64,000 bases of DNA from Gnetum montanum (taxonomy: Eukaryota > Streptophyta > Gnetopsida > Gnetales > Gnetaceae), in contig MNCI01011411.1 in assembly GCA_015680685.1 (NCBI GenBank), positions 547,981 to 611,980 on the forward strand, in the 5' to 3' direction. Below are positions 9,837 to 21,164 of this stretch, piece by piece. The notes beneath the pieces are model-generated. The model was given only the letters and a program-made list of their open reading frames with translations. It made no database searches and was not told where the DNA came from. A program made the position numbers and the translations under genes. The stretch's first letter is position 1; each line of letters starts with the position of its first letter.

Positions 9837-12498
9837 ATGGCCCCGAAACGCGGACAACAGGAAGATCCTGCTCAAGGTGGGAGAAAACAACGTAGGAGAG
9901 GTGAAGGACAAGTTCTTGCTAGACAACATGCAAAGTAGGAGGAACAATCATTTAGCATCCACTAAGAGGACCCTACTACTGTACAATCAAGGCAAGCAGA
10001 AGGAGGAGCTGCTGCAGCGCCTGAATAGGGACAACATCTCACGTTGCCCCAGGATTGTATTCAGGCCATCCATGAAAGGTCCATATTCATTGTAGTGATT
10101 GTGGAATTAAACTTTGGATCTTTCGAAGAATTTTCTCTAGAGGTCGTTAGGGATCACCTCAAAGGGTCCCCATTATGGCCTATCCTCTCTGAAAGCAGTG
10201 CCTGGTACTTAGGGAAAACGTACCAATTTTGGCACAACAAAGAACAAGGCACCACAGTTAACATTTGTGGTGTGACTATTGATTTCTTTGTTTAGGCTAT
10301 TTTGGAAGTATTAAACCTTTTGAATATAGGGTCAAAGGTTGCTCAGTTGTCTACCAGTTCAGACCCTGATGTGCGACGAGTTTGGTTGGAATGGGCATAT
10401 GGCAAGGAAGATAAGAAGTTTGGGGAGTTGATGATGGAAGAGAGGATTTACTTCAAAATAGGGACTTATCACCTCTTCCCCACAAAAGGCTTAACAAGAA
10501 TTTCTACATATGTGGTAAGAGGATGTGTAGTGTTGATGGAAAAGGTTAATGCTAACCTACCTCATCTATATTTTACGGAGATCCTGAGGCGGTTTGAGGA
10601 ACGAAAGATAGGGAAGCTTGGGTTGCCCTTCCCTTACCTCATCAAGAAGCTATGTAGATGTGCTGGTATCAGAGGATACACTAATGATGTCCTCCAAAAA
10701 GCCTAAAATGCTTCATATGCTGAACTACTAAAGCCACTAGCTACAAGAAAAATCACTGGTGAGACATTGGGGCTGGAACAAGAAAATGAACAAATGGCAG
10801 GGCCAACTACAACTCAACTCGCAGGACCCAGCCAACTTCCAAGCATAGGACCTAGCCAACAACAAGAAGCAAGGCCTAGCATGGGCTAGCAGGATCAACC
10901 ACTGCCACCACTACAAGATTACAGACCATCGATGCGCCATCTCAAGGCCATCGCTGAGATGGTTAGTTGAGGAAGTCATGATGATGCAAATCTCTTCTGT
11001 GTCATCGATGACGCCGTACAACCCATGGTTTCTTTGGATCACACAAGGGATGAAGTGTCCATCCATATAGGAGGAGGGGAGAGCACTTGGTAAGAACATA
11101 TCTCAAGGAATGCTACATCTTTTCAAGTGCAATTAGAAACTGGTGAAGGGGCCACAATGGTGGTCATGCAGCACTAGGATGCAGCAGGAGCCGCAGAAGT
11201 GGTCCAAGACCATATTAAAGAATCATTCAATGTGCTTGTTGTGCCACCGATAGATCTTACAAGAGCACGGGATGCTCAAACTCTGGCCGGATGCTCAAAC
11301 TCTGGCCGAAACCTCAATGACTCCTGCAGAACATGAGGATGTACTTGACCGATTGCTACAAATAGGACAAGTAATGAAGTCCTTATTTGACATCCCACAT
11401 GATGTTACAGCAATCTAATCGAACCTCATTTCCACTAAAGGGAAGTTAGTCTTGACAAAAATGAGGGCCGAGCATGCAGAAGCAGAAGTGCAAAGATTGC
11501 AAGAAAGGCTCGTGACCCTACAAGCAGCACAATGGGATCCTTTTCAATTCATTCTCGCAAACTAGCTGGACATTTTCAAGACTGGGAAACTCACTAAACT
11601 AGTGACAGAGAATAAGAAGGTGGCAGAAGAAAAAGAGAAGGCCATTTGGGATGCCTCTGCGACACAAGCGCAAACTTACGCGTATACCAAGGCACTCAAG
11701 GCCTTACAAGAAGAAAACAAATAACTTATTGCTGACAACCTTCAGTTGACCTCTTTGGAGAAACAAAAGAATGTTCTCAAAAAACATTTTCAACAGTTGC
11801 AAGAAAAACTAATCAGGGTCAACCAGGACATGAACCATTTAGCTAGGAAAAATTGAACCCTCTTGATGTAGGAGGTACTCGCCATCTGTCAAAAGATGGC
11901 TATTGAAATAAGCGCGTGGTAGAATGAGGCTAAACGGCATGAGAAGCTAAAGGAGCACTTTTAGGACCAGGTGGGGATGTATAAACAGATCATCGAGAAG
12001 GAGATCCATATGGCCAAGGCCCACATTAACGCTCTCAGTGCTCAACACACTAACTAGCGGGCAATATTGGACACATACACATTTGCCCACTAGGAGGAAG
12101 TTAAGAACCAGGACCTGCAGATCTAGGACTTTACAGAATACATAGAGTTAGCAAACCTGCGGTATGCCAACCTTGCCATGTTAATAGTAGGGCACTTGAG
12201 AACAGAGCTTGAGCAACTGGTAGCCACCACCTATGTCAAATATGAAGCAGAATTTGTAGAACGCAAGAAATTATTGAAAAAATTGGAAGTTGCAAATTCT
12301 GAACTCGAGGTAATTAAAGCAAGCTACCAGGGGCAAAAAGGTGTTGCAACAGACTTGGCTTGACGGCTTGCAGATTTTCAAGAATACAGAGACAAAGCCA
12401 AAGCTTATGAGGAGGAATGACAGGTGTTTGTGGTTTGGTATGTCAAAGCAAATAAAATGTTTCTGCAACTACCGTACCCATGGGAGGTGCCGACTCCA
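9837..12498 (+). pseudogene. env-like / plant-transposon-protein ORF, pseudogene (element A)
   Basis: Starts ATGGCCCCGAAACGC right after the predicted splice acceptor. The N-terminal third has the pattern seen in Athila env-like and 'putative plant transposon protein' (PF20167-like) sequences: CIQAIHERS, YQFWH, a GLTRISTY segment and LPFPYLIKKLCRCAGI. The C-terminal half is heptad-rich and Lys/Glu/Gln-rich (for example KALQEEN, LEKQKNVL), a probable long coiled coil. It has many in-frame stops and one +1 frameshift from a 19-bp tandem duplication (11270-11307). The last ~30 codons are lost at an N-bounded inverted segment. The function is unknown; I see no clear signal peptide or membrane helix, so 'env-like' is a positional name. 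Confidence 0.7.
11270..11307 (+). repeat. 19-bp tandem duplication causing a frameshift
   Basis: The unit GGATGCTCAAACTCTGGCC occurs twice back to back (11270-11288, 11289-11307). Copy G has a single unit (GTGATGCTCAATTTTTGGCT). The extra 19 bp accounts for the +1 shift between the two halves of the env-like frame. Confidence 0.9.
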
Positions 12499-12652
12499 NT
12501 TTGATATTTATTGCCGGTCATGTGCATGTTCAAGTACATCACACTCGAATAAAGGATACCATACAATTACAATCACCACACTGTGGGCATACACTAGGAG
12601 GAAGAAGGTTCAGAGGAAAAATGAAAACTAAAATCAAAACTAACTCTAAAAN
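12499..12652 (-). repeat. Inverted LTR fragment bounded by single Ns (likely assembly error)
   Basis: Between lone N bases at 12499 and 12652 the sequence is the reverse complement of the R region of this LTR family. It matches the 3' LTR of A best (shared ATGCACATGACCGGCAATAA). It replaces the end of the env-like ORF. Two single Ns at its exact edges point to a mis-placed contig or gap-fill rather than biology. Confidence 0.8.
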
Positions 12653-12816
12653 TTTGTAGCTATAGGACTTTCTTTTGCATTCTCTATGTTGTGTCTTAAT
12701 TTTTTTCTGATTCCACACTATGGCATGAACCCATTCTCGCCAGTTAATAATCCCATACCTATCCACTATGTAATCAATGGAGCTTGTTCTCACTTTAACT
12801 TGAGGACAAGTTTTCA

Positions 12817-12832
12817 TTCAATCGTGGGGGTA
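12817..12832 (+). other. Polypurine tract of element A
   Basis: TTCAATCGTGGGGGTA directly precedes the 3' LTR. Equivalent tracts precede the 3' LTRs of B, G, J and (minus) H. Confidence 0.8.
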
Positions 12833-13700
12833 TGATGAGTCATGAGTTTATTGGCTGTGATATCGCACCCATGATATCACGTACACGATATCGCGTATGC
12901 GATATCATAGCCTAGATGTGATATCGCGTACGTGATATCGTAGCCTACTTCCTCATCTATAAATAAGAAGTAGGCAGATTTAGTAGTGGTCTTTTTAGTT
13001 TTTGAAGTTTAAGTTTTCAATAGTTTTTAGTATGTCAATTTTCCTCTCAACCCTTTTCTCCCAGTGCATGCCCGCAGTGTGGTGATTGTAATTGTACGGC
13101 ATCCTTATTCGAGTGTGATGTACTTGAACATGCACATGACCGGCAATAAATATCAAAATTAATTCATCATTGTAGCATCGACTTAGCTTAATTATTTATT
13201 TAATTGTTATTGTTATTTATTGCTTTCTTAATTAACATCTCTCTACCCTTATCTCCTAGTAATGTGGAATGAGTACGACTTAATCACGAGCATTCAAGTG
13301 TGACTACTTGGTAACCCAGTAGCGTACCTAGGTCATGCGTTTAGTAATCCCAATGATAGTCGTGCACGAGGTCCAAGATGTGTACGGATGATTAAGGAAC
13401 GGATGCTCATCGCACTTAGGCTAGCTTAGATTCTCTCTCACCCTCTCTCTCTTAGCTTAGATAAAATTATTTCCCATCATCCCTAGGAGTAGCATTAGTG
13501 TAGGTACACATCATACACCTCACTCTAGACTAAACCATACGTGACAAAGTTAATACTAGTCTAGGTGGGAAGACAACGAATTGCGACCTACAAGTAACTG
13601 TCTAGATACCACAAGTAGTTCATCCGCAGAGTTCAACCGGATTGTGCGTGAAATGCTCGTATTCGTATGGTTGAGTGTAGGGGTATCTCACCACTCATCA
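12833..13700 (+). repeat. 3' LTR of element A
   Basis: TGATGAGT...ACTCATCA. It has six GATATC sites (12859, 12873, 12887, 12901, 12920, 12934) against five in the 5' LTR. TATAAATA lies at 12959-12966 and AATAAA at 13145-13150. The U5 tail ends GGGGTATCTCACCACTCATCA, followed by the ACATG duplication. Confidence 0.9.
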
Positions 13701-13705
13701 ACATG
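13701..13705 (+). repeat. Target-site duplication of element A, right copy
   Basis: ACATG, identical to 5014-5018. Confidence 0.9.
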
Positions 13706-15616
13706 CTATTAGAATTTGTTATGTGTAATCAAATTTATATTATAATCTTCCAAATTCATATCACTATTGCCATTGAGAGGGCCATATATTTAACTTATAT
13801 CTTTTGATTCTTTGAAAGAAAGCAAAACAAGCACATGAACAACAACATGATGTAAATCATGTTAGGGTTTCTTTTGCTAGCTAACCCTCCCTTTTCCTTT
13901 AATACCACTTGGTAAAAGTTTCCTTCAAGGAAGGTTCTGGTCAGTTTAGTTTCAAAGAATTCTTTAACAACTAAGGAAAAACATATATATGTTTCAAATA
14001 CATCACAAAATTGATAAATATATTATTGATTTAGATGGTTTTCATACGGTTTTATATTAGGGCCTACTCCTCCTTTACCTAATGTTAATCCTCTCATCAA
14101 ATGTGTTCCTGTAAAATTATTTTTCTTCAATCTTGCAGGGGCACCTCCACAAGTTTAGTGTAAAAGTACATAACTCATTACCACAAATAGTCTTCTGTTT
14201 AATATAGCCTTCGATGAGTTAATGATTATGACATGATAGGGCAAAAATCTCTAATCGAGTATGGACTTAGCCTACCTCATGTGAACTAGGAACAACATGG
14301 AAATGATGAAAAGCAAAGAATGTAAATTGTAAATTTAACTGAGAATTATTTGCTGAAAATAAAGCTAAGTATGTAAAAGCACTCTAAGCAATGAAAAATC
14401 TAAGTATGGAAAGCAAGTAAAAGAGCACAAAATAATAAAGAGAGGATATCATAATGTGGGGGAAAGGGTCTTGATTCTGTTTTGAAATAATGGAAGAGCT
14501 TAATTAATAAATAAGTAGTATTTACCTCCTATGTAAGGCCAAAACTATAAGTGTTGGTAAAAAACGTAAGTGAGGTAAACCTGATAATAAAAACCTAATT
14601 TGTAAGCAAAATGTGGATTTTAAGGCTGAAATTAAACCTTTAAAGGGTAAGTATATAAATGGGAAATTTGTAGATGTACTCCAAAATCAATTTGAGGCTA
14701 ATATGAGGCTATTTTGGCTGTGTCTCAAGATTGATGCTAAAGTTGAAAAATTATAATTTTAGAAATTGACGTTGATATTGAGAATACTTTGAGTTTAGAA
14801 GCTAACATGAGAATTTCCTAATTGATGTTGATGTTGTGTTAGTATTAGTGCTTGGGTTGTTAGAGACTTTGGTAGTGAACTAAGTTCACGGTGACCATGG
14901 AACATATGGGAGGTGCTAGGACGCCTAATGCTTATATTCCTAATCTCTCAAAATCTTGAAAAGTGCTCTAGATATTAAAAAATGAACCTTGTATTTGGGT
15001 TTTGATCCCATATTTACAAGGTTAGGATTGCTAAATTTGACCATAGAGTTAAGTGAAGTTAACTTGGAGTTCATTTTTTGCAAGTTTAACTTGCTAGTCT
15101 AGAAGCACTAGGTAAGAGAGAGGTGATGATGAAATTGACTTTGGTGTCAGAATTAGTATCATAAGAGATAGAAAAAAAATTCTTAGTGTTTGCCAAATTA
15201 TGATTCCAAGCCTTTGAGACACCTTCTAATGCCCAAACTACTGCTGAATTATGTTGTGATAATGCCAAGAAGCTTGTGAAGCTAGGAGATGAGGTTGAAT
15301 GTAAAGTATGAAGGTTAGAGGTTAGATGGTGCAAATCCCACAAGTAGCGTTAGCATTAGCCAATGATTTAAAAAATGTTCAACATTTTTTCAAGATATCA
15401 TTTCAAGCCTTAATGATGTTAAGCTGTGTCATAATGATGCTTATAAGACATCGTGAAGCTTGTAAACCTAGAGAATGCTATTGAATGTGGAACTTGGTAA
15501 TCTTGAGGTGATGCTAATGCTAAGGTTAGCATTAGCATTACTTATCATACTTAGAATAATTTTGAGCATTATCTTCCAAGACTACATCCAAAAGAATTGA
15601 AACTAGTGTTTGATGT
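13706..15616. other. Unassigned spacer between elements A and C
   Basis: A+T-rich with scattered stops and no convincing ORF. A simple direct/inverted motif (GCTAATGCTAAGGTTAGCATTAGCATTA, about 15511-15538) recurs in part near 15337-15356. It may be an older, unclassified repeat. Confidence 0.4.
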
Positions 15617-16514
15617 TGATGAACAATAAAATTAGTTAGTCATGGCATTGGGTATGTATTGACACAACCTCATTGACATGTATGCATTAATACATAAACA
15701 TTGATGTAGTCTTTATCTTTTCCTAGATAAATATGTGCAGAAACCACAGTGATGACACATTTTTGTCATTCTATAGGTAGAATCTTGTAGTTTTCTTTCA
15801 TGAAAGTTGGAGGATTTTTCCCTTTGAGTGCCTATAACATGGATTAAGTAAGTTGTATGGAGTTTTATTTAAGTACAATATGTACCTAGACACATGTGCA
15901 TGATAGCAATAAAATTGAGATTTGTTTAACCATTGCAACACTTGGACTAACACTGTGATTTATTTTCTTGCACTATACTCTTAATGTTTGTTTATCTTCC
16001 AAGCTGTTAGTTAAGTATTTTATTATTTTGCACTTAAGGATATTTGCATGAGCATGACCACTTCAAGCATAACATACTAATGTTTGGTAATCCCAATGGT
16101 GAATACTTTGTATGCCCAATAGTGATCACTTAGTATGCCCAATAGTGAACACTTGGTATGCCTAGCAATGAACATTTAGTAACCTAGCAATGTTAGTACA
16201 TGAATAAGATGTGTACAAAAAATTGGATATAGATGCTCTATGCTCAAGCTAGTTTAAATTATTTTTCTATACTTAGATTAATTAGTTTAATATTTTAACA
16301 TTTTAATCTTTTAATTATTTTAATAATAATTAATAGTAAACAACCACCATATGCCTCAATATTACTTAAGCATACTAAGTGGACCAACACAAGTGTGATT
16401 TAAAAGACAACAATTAATATTCTATCACTTAGTTGTCTAATGCATCCATCTAGTCCTAAGTCCACATAATTCAATCGGATTGTGCATGAGTCCACATAAC
16501 TCTATCGCTCATCA
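15617..16514 (+). repeat. 5' LTR of element C
   Basis: Starts TGATGAAC and ends GCTCATCA, with AATAAA in R near 15910 and five degenerate ~25-bp units of the type CACTTGGTATGCCCAATAGTGAA (about 16080-16200). It lacks a clear GATATC array. It is most similar to LTR D. Confidence 0.7.
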
Positions 16515-16515
16515 T

Positions 16516-16533
16516 TGGCATTATTATCGAGGA
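16516..16533 (+). other. Primer-binding site of element C (decayed)
   Basis: TGGCATTATTATCGAGGA aligns with the tRNA-Asp-type PBS at the equivalent place in A and J. Confidence 0.6.
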
Positions 16534-16689
16534 CTTTGATGCTAGTATTTTAGATAACTAAGATCATTTAAGGATCGATGTTAGAGCTTAACATAATTTA
16601 TCTCTTTCCAAAAATAATAATATTTTATTCTAATGCACACTTGTAAAGTAACAATATTTTCTTCTCATAGGGTACATTCCCCACCTAAG

Positions 16690-17992
16690 GATGATGCAAC
16701 TAAAGGATGTGATAGAAATACAAGAAGTAAGAATCATATGCCATAACAAGTTAACATAGTCTATAAACATCCAGATTACCATTCAAAATTTACCTTTAAA
16801 ATTTAGCAAGACAAATAGATGCAATGAAGAGACTTGAAGGGCAACATTGTTTTTTCACCATTTTGATCAATGTCATTAATGCTTATGACATCATTAATGA
16901 GACTAAGGCTTAAAGTAGAAACCCTACAAAGTAGTTGATGAGATCTCTAAGGATCACAAACCCATAGAGTCCCAATTGTGCAAGGACCAATTAATGGAGG
17001 GCCACTACAAGGCTTTCAAAGAGGAGGGATTCCATTCATCTAACATTGCAATCTAAGAAGAAGGATGCTAATTATCAAGTAGGAAAATTTCAATGCTAAG
17101 GTCCTTCACCCTTAGTAGAGATGACTTAAACCATCCATGATTACATTCCATCTTGGCATGAAACCAAGGCAAGGAAAGGACAGGCCTCAAAATAAGGAAC
17201 AATTCAAGGCCAAGATCTCTTAGTAGAAAGGGAAGAGAACACCAAAGGGATCACAAGAGGAGAGCAAACTAACATAACTCTTCTAGTTATTCATCCTTAG
17301 CTTCTTCATCCTCATTGTCAAGTTTTGAAGGAGGAATGATCATAGGTAAGGTGAAGATGATATATGGGACTAGCACAGGGATGGTATAGGGTAATGTAGA
17401 TGTGAATAGGGAGATGGACACCATCATGAAAGAAAGAAAAGCAAAAAACATAAGGAAAACCTGATTATGATTGGAACCATAAGAACAAGAATGATTATGA
17501 TGAATTGTTTCTTGTCACAAGAAGAATGATTAATATTCGGGCGGTCATTTACATTCCTACCAAGCATCAAAGGGATAGTAATATTAAAATGTTAGAAATC
17601 AATAATATCATAAATTTTAAGGAATGCTATAATTTAAATCTAAAACATCATCTACAAGCCTTCCATGATGCTTGCATATTGCAATATATTGAAAATGATT
17701 GGAAAAAGTTAAAACTTTTCCCAAGGATGCTCATTAAAAAATTTGAAAGTTCATATCGGTCCTTGGAACTAGAATTTATTTGAAGATGGAGTACAATGTT
17801 GGAACTATTCAATAACAAATATCAAACATACTTTAGGATGTCCAATTCAAGGAAGAAAATTCAAGGATGGAAACAAGGTAACCATAAGTTCCTTGATGTA
17901 GCCTTGGGTAGATACTATTCTCTCTTTTGCATATGCCCAAGCCATGACTTTTCTCAAAGGGATTAGATGAACCACATCATAGATAAAGTCTA
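16690..17992 (+). pseudogene. gag: gag pseudogene of element C, N-terminal part
   Basis: Decayed Gag. A basic/Ser-rich N-terminal region precedes the capsid-like core, which is readable at 17505-17783 (NIINFKECYNLNLKHHLQAF, then KLKLFPRMLIKKFESSYRSL). It continues into 'HIIDK' and is then interrupted by the solo LTR at 17993. There are numerous stops and frameshifts. Confidence 0.7.
17988..17992 (+). repeat. Target duplication of the solo LTR, left copy
   Basis: GTCTA; the right copy is GTTTG. The two differences are both transitions. Confidence 0.5.
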
Positions 17993-18840
17993 TGATGAGT
18001 TATGATTTTGTTAGCCCCGATATTGGATACCCGATATCAGGTCCTAAGAAATGATGTTGGATATCTGATATCGTCTCTTCTGTGCTAGCCTATAAATACA
18101 ACACTTGGGTGCATGGTTGGGTCATAGTATTAGTTCTTAATTTTGATAGTGTTTCTTAGATTTTTGAATTCAAGTTCTGTTATTCCCAATGCATGCTTGT
18201 AGTGTGATGTTTGTAATTGTATGGCACCTTTGTTCAAGTGTAATGTACTTGGACACATAACATGACTAGAAATAAAGATCGAGATTACTTCCATCATTAC
18301 CACATTCACTTAGATTTATTATTTTTTTAATTACTAAATTATTTAATTATTTACTATTTTCTTTAGTAATGTTTCCATTTATTGCTATTTACTATTCTTT
18401 TCATTAAGAGAAATGAGTACGACTTAATCACAAGTGCTTAAGTGTAAGTACTTGGTAATCCAACAATGTATCATTTAGCACACCTAGTGACGTATGCTTG
18501 GCAATCCTAGTGAAGTCCAAGGCATGTGTGAATGATTAGGGACAGATACTCATCACACATAAGCTAGTTTAGATCTTATTTTCCATTGTTCATTAGCTTA
18601 ATGAATTTATCTCTTTATTGTCATTAGGAGCAGCATAGGATTAGACAACATCATATGCCTCACTTTGGGCTAAACCATACGTGACAAAGTTACCACTAGT
18701 CCAAGTGGGAAGATAGCGAACTACGATCAAAGCATAACAATTTAGATGCACAACTAGTTCCATCCATAGAATTCAACTAGATTGTGCATGCATGCTTGTG
18801 ATTTGTATATTTTGGCATAGGGTTATCTCATTGCTCATCA
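17993..18840 (+). repeat. Solo LTR inserted in gag of element C
   Basis: Starts TGATGAGT and ends GCTCATCA (848 bp). It has two GATATC sites plus variants near 18031-18085, TATAAATA at 18091-18098, an AATAAAGATCGAGATTAC poly(A) region near 18271, and the shared 'GGGCTAAACCATACGTGACAAAG' block. The gag frame resumes after it (HIIDK | CNKIRKTFQVYA). A solo LTR results from recombination between the two LTRs of a full insertion. Confidence 0.85.
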
Positions 18841-18845
18841 GTTTG
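18841..18845 (+). repeat. Target duplication of the solo LTR, right copy
   Basis: GTTTG, matching GTCTA on the left apart from two transitions. Confidence 0.5.
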
Positions 18846-21164
18846 CAACAAGATTAGAAAGACCTTTCAAGTTTATGCCTAAGGGAGAGTATATGAAATT
18901 AGAGGACATCAGTTGATTGATCAAGTAGCAAAGAAAGAAGGTGAATTAAAGAAAAGAGAAAGTATCGAGGAGTATAACAAAGATTCATCAATCCATCAAA
19001 AGGAGGTACATCTCTGTGAACTTGATGAAGGAGCACCATTAGAGAAGGTAGTGCAGAGAAAGACCTTGTCCATTCAAAAATCAATTACTAAAATATTAGC
19101 AAAGGTTGATAAAATATGGGACTCCATTGATAAAAATTCAAAAAATAGTTAAGATTATGTAGAAAAAAGTAGAACAAGACTCAAGTAGAAAAATAAAAGA
19201 AAGAAAAGAGATACAAGAAAGAACTATTACCAACATTAGGGGAAAGTAGCTATACTAAAAGAGGTTGAAAAGTCTAAATCAAATGATGATGGTTGTGGCA
19301 TTTACCAATTTGAACATCCAAAGTGTTTTTGTTCAATAATGGAACACCTGCAAGAGCCTAGGGCTTATGCATTAATCATAAAGTTAATCATAAAGCAAGT
19401 ACCAAGAAGGTTGTCCCATTATTAAGGTAAATATAGGCAGTCATATCACCATCAATAGTATTATTCAATTAGGACTCCATCTTAACCCAAGAGTACTACT
19501 AATAGTCGCAAAACCCATAATCATGGGATATGTTACCATTAAGGTAGCAATATCCCTACAGGCAACTTGATCCTTATGGATATTATGTTCAACAACCTAT
19601 ATTTCCCAATGACTCTACCACTCATGTTTCTTCTTACTACTATTATCCTTTAGAGTACCATAGGCCTACCACTCCATATGCTACATCTCCTTTAACTTAG
19701 CCTCCTCTCTATTTGTAATACTCTCAACACCATGCCCTAAATGCTTTACCACTTGCTACATCTATGTAAGGTTAAATTCCTCTACAATCTCAAAAATGAC
19801 ATATCACTAGGGCTATAAACTATTAAGTGGATGATAAGTTAAGTATATTCAAGCGTAAGCCTTAAAAAAGGTTATTCTTTAGGCCAATTAGTTCACCAAA
19901 ATCATCATAGGCATCTATGGCTATGAATTCCATGCAACCCATCTCTAGGACATAAACCAAACCATCTTCAATCCAAACCATTTCTGATGCACAAACTATC
20001 ATGCTTACTCATGTAGTCATAGATTAAATCAAGGTAGGAAAACTTCTTGGAAAGAGAACTGATCAAAGAAGACCCTTGATCTACTTATAGATTATTGAAA
20101 ATGCATCATGAAAGACTCTATTAGATGTAGGTTTCAGAGTCACTTTGATTTCTCAAGAGATGTACAAAACCTGAAACCTACTGCCACTTAAGAAAAGCAA
20201 TATTAGGTTAGAGCTTATTGATCAATGCATCACTATTCCCTTGGGACTAATGGAAGATGTTGTGCTCATCATTAGTGGTTGGTCATATCCTGTTGATTTC
20301 CTAGTAATTCATGTGGATAATTACAAGGGAGACTTTTCGATCATTATGAAAAGAGCTTAGCTAAGCATAATCAATGCCAAGCTAGGAAGTAGAGAGTTAT
20401 CCCTGAAAATATCTAACGATAATGAACATGGAAAAATAGAGAAGAAGATAATTTCATGTATCATGTACAGTGACATGAGATGCAACTACGTGCAAAAAAT
20501 CTAGGCAATAAGAAGTAGAACTATCATTACATGCAACTCATGTGTCGAACTAGCTAACATTTAAATGTTCTTGTATGCAATAATCATAAAACAAGAAGAT
20601 ACCTAGTGGTTGACACTAGATGATAACTTCAACTCTATAATATGCATGGAATTGATACAAGTACTTATAAGCATTAACATTGACAAAATGGATGAAATGA
20701 AATAGCTTAAATACAAACTCTTAGATGTAAAACTTAAAAAGGAAGCAAAAATAAATTAGGGAGAGTTGGAAATTTTGGATGTGTTTAAGTCAAAAACCTT
20801 AGAACTAAAAACATCACCAAAATGTCTTGAGTATGTATTTTTAAAAACTGGGAAATTAGTAATTATAAATGCCCAATTGATAAAGGAACAAAAATAAAAG
20901 TTACTAAAAGTAGTAAAAAAGTGGCCAACAATATTTGTCTAGTCATATGATAAAATCATAAGTATTGATCCATGCATATGCTAGCATAGAATCTACATGG
21001 AATCTACCATCAAGTGCAAGCGATAGCTACAGAGGAGACTAAATCCTAAATTGAAGCAAGTAATAATGAATGAGGTAGAGAAGCTTCTAAAGACTTGATT
21101 CATCTATCCTATAGTAAATAATGAGTTGGTAAGTCCACTCATTATTGTGCCTAAGAAAGGTAAG
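18846..21164 (+). pseudogene. pol: gag C-terminus, protease and start of reverse transcriptase, pseudogene (element C)
   Basis: In order: the Gag C-terminal charged region (18899-19152); a decayed knuckle (CGIYQFEHPKCFC, about 19297, second Cys now Tyr); a Pro/Tyr-rich stretch; and the retropepsin-like domain near 20100, where the catalytic triad reads DVG instead of D-S/T-G and is followed by GDFSIIMKRA. From about 20810 an Athila-like RT beginning is readable: CLEYVFL, VIINAQLIKEQ, QRRLNPKLKQV, then IVPKKGK. The frame stops there because LTR D is inserted. RT palm motifs, RNase H and integrase are absent. Confidence 0.75.

Larger units (their letters stand above)
5019..13700 (+). mobile_element. 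Element A: complete pol-less Athila-like LTR retrotransposon
   Basis: An 8.68-kb insertion with two matching LTRs (856 and 868 bp), both ending TGATGAGT...ACTCATCA. It has a tRNA-Asp-like primer-binding site, a gag pseudogene, a spacer, an env-like pseudogene, a polypurine tract and a perfect ACATG target duplication. No protease, reverse transcriptase, RNase H or integrase sequence is recognisable. The element must therefore have depended on a helper for reverse transcription and integration; element C in this window carries part of the missing pol. Decay is mainly C-to-T and G-to-A changes plus small indels, so the insertion is old. Confidence 0.9.
15617..21164 (+). mobile_element. Element C: Athila-like retrotransposon, 5' LTR to start of RT
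   Basis: Contains a 5' LTR, PBS, gag, a protease region and the first part of the reverse transcriptase. It is split by a solo LTR at 17993-18840 and ends where element D is inserted in RT. It is the only Athila-side copy in this window with RT sequence, so it represents the pol-bearing relative that could have mobilised the pol-less copies. It is heavily decayed. Confidence 0.75.

Noticed and set aside
9817-10095. ORF starting at 9817
   Set aside because: Runs through the predicted intron and acceptor in a different frame; the env-like frame starts at 9837.
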